Source: Anaerolineales bacterium (GTDB taxonomy: Bacteria > Chloroflexota > Anaerolineae > Anaerolineales > UBA6663). Taken from it: 5,749 nucleotides of DNA. Positions 5,436 to 5,749 of this stretch are shown in pieces. The stretch is taken from assembly GCA_016789165.1 (NCBI GenBank), contig JAEURL010000420.1:1-5749 (forward strand), written 5' to 3'. The notes under the pieces were generated by a model. The model was not told where the DNA came from and ran no database searches. It was given only the letters and a program-made list of their open reading frames with translations. The position numbers were made by a program, and so were the translations under genes. Position 1 is the first letter of the stretch; each line of letters begins with the position of its first letter.

Positions 5436-5749
5436 ATGCATCCTGATCCTCGCAGAATCCTGCCGGTCATCCTCATCCTGGCCATCCTGGGCGGGGCGGC
5501 CTGGTGGTACTGGGGCGGCGGCGCGGGCGGGGCGGCCGAGGCCGGCGGCCTGAGCGCTTCCGGCACCATCGAGGCCACGCAGATCGAGCTGGGCCCGGAG
5601 CTGGCCGGCCGCGTGCTGGCCGTGGAGGCGGACGAGGGCGACGCTGTGGCCGCCGGCGTGGTGCTGGTGCGGCTGGACGCCAGCCTGTTGGAGGCCCAGC
5701 GCGCCCAGGCGCTGGCCGCCGTGGCCGTGGCCCAGGCCGCGCTGAACAC
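5436..5749 (+). CDS. HlyD-family membrane-fusion (periplasmic adaptor) protein, N-terminal part
   Basis: The frame is open for 104 complete codons to the right edge; family members run 300-400 residues. After a short basic start (MHPDPRR) comes a membrane anchor (about 8-26, ILPVILILAILGGAAWWYW), then a Gly/Ala linker. The first half of the biotinyl-lipoyl-like beta domain follows: SASGTIEATQIELGPELAGRV (41-61), then VEADEGDAVAAGVVLVRLD (64-82). The sequence LLEAQRAQALAAVAVAQAALN begins the alpha-helical hairpin. This pattern is that of HlyD/EmrA/YbhG-like adaptors, which link an inner-membrane ABC permease to an outer channel or stabilise the pump. It follows the permease by 87 bases without a terminator, so it belongs to the same TetR-controlled operon. 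The ATPase is expected beyond the window. Confidence 0.92.
   Translation, partial: MHPDPRRILPVILILAILGGAAWWYWGGGAGGAAEAGGLSASGTIEATQIELGPELAGRVLAVEADEGDAVAAGVVLVRLDASLLEAQRAQALAAVAVAQAALN

Noticed and set aside
4179..5441. 420-residue open frame on the minus strand
   Set aside because: It lies antisense to the clearly recognisable ABC permease. Its His/Gln/Arg/Gly-rich, low-complexity composition is typical of a GC-rich shadow frame.

Overview
The window is GC-rich DNA, roughly two-thirds G+C by eye, packed with short intergenic gaps. It reads as a fragment of an environmental bacterial chromosome. The mix of genes would suit a Chloroflexota (Anaerolineae-like) or similar GC-rich lineage: an exported clan GH-A glycosidase-like protein, a P450, small membrane proteins, a TetR-controlled ABC-2 exporter, and several starts that lack a Shine-Dalgarno sequence. 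That assignment is a guess from style, because no rRNA or marker gene is present.

Left block, minus strand (1-905). A 65-residue YjfB-like protein (905-708) is followed after 30 bases by the N-terminal half of a cytochrome P450 (677 to beyond base 1). The P450 is recognisable from its C-helix WxxxR motif and runs off the left edge.

Middle block, plus strand (979-3406). A divergent 73-base spacer leads to a VOC-fold (glyoxalase/dioxygenase superfamily) protein. Eleven bases later comes a secreted GH-A-like hydrolase with both expected catalytic glutamates. Next are two small membrane proteins of unknown function, overlapping by GTGA. They have their own extended -10 promoter and end at a strong intrinsic terminator (3435-3465).

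Right block, plus strand (3494-5749). A textbook sigma70-type promoter (TTGACT, 16 bp, TATAAT) is followed by an 18-bp TetR-type inverted repeat lying on the expected transcription start. It drives a TetR regulator, an ABC-2 permease overlapping it by GTGA, and the start of a HlyD-type membrane-fusion protein cut by the right edge. The order resembles YbhGFSR/Yhi-type drug or lipid exporters. The ATPase is not in the window and is expected downstream. The regulator probably represses itself and the pump until a ligand binds.

The most interesting structural signal is a split in how genes start. Five genes have a GGAG-type ribosome binding site. The four that head or may head transcripts (P450, YjfB-like, VOC, first small membrane protein) have none, but instead carry an A/T-rich -10-like hexamer ending 6-8 bases before the ATG, as expected for leaderless mRNAs. 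No clearly new multi-gene system is evident. The two-gene membrane unit at 2730-3406 is the best candidate for uncharacterised biology.
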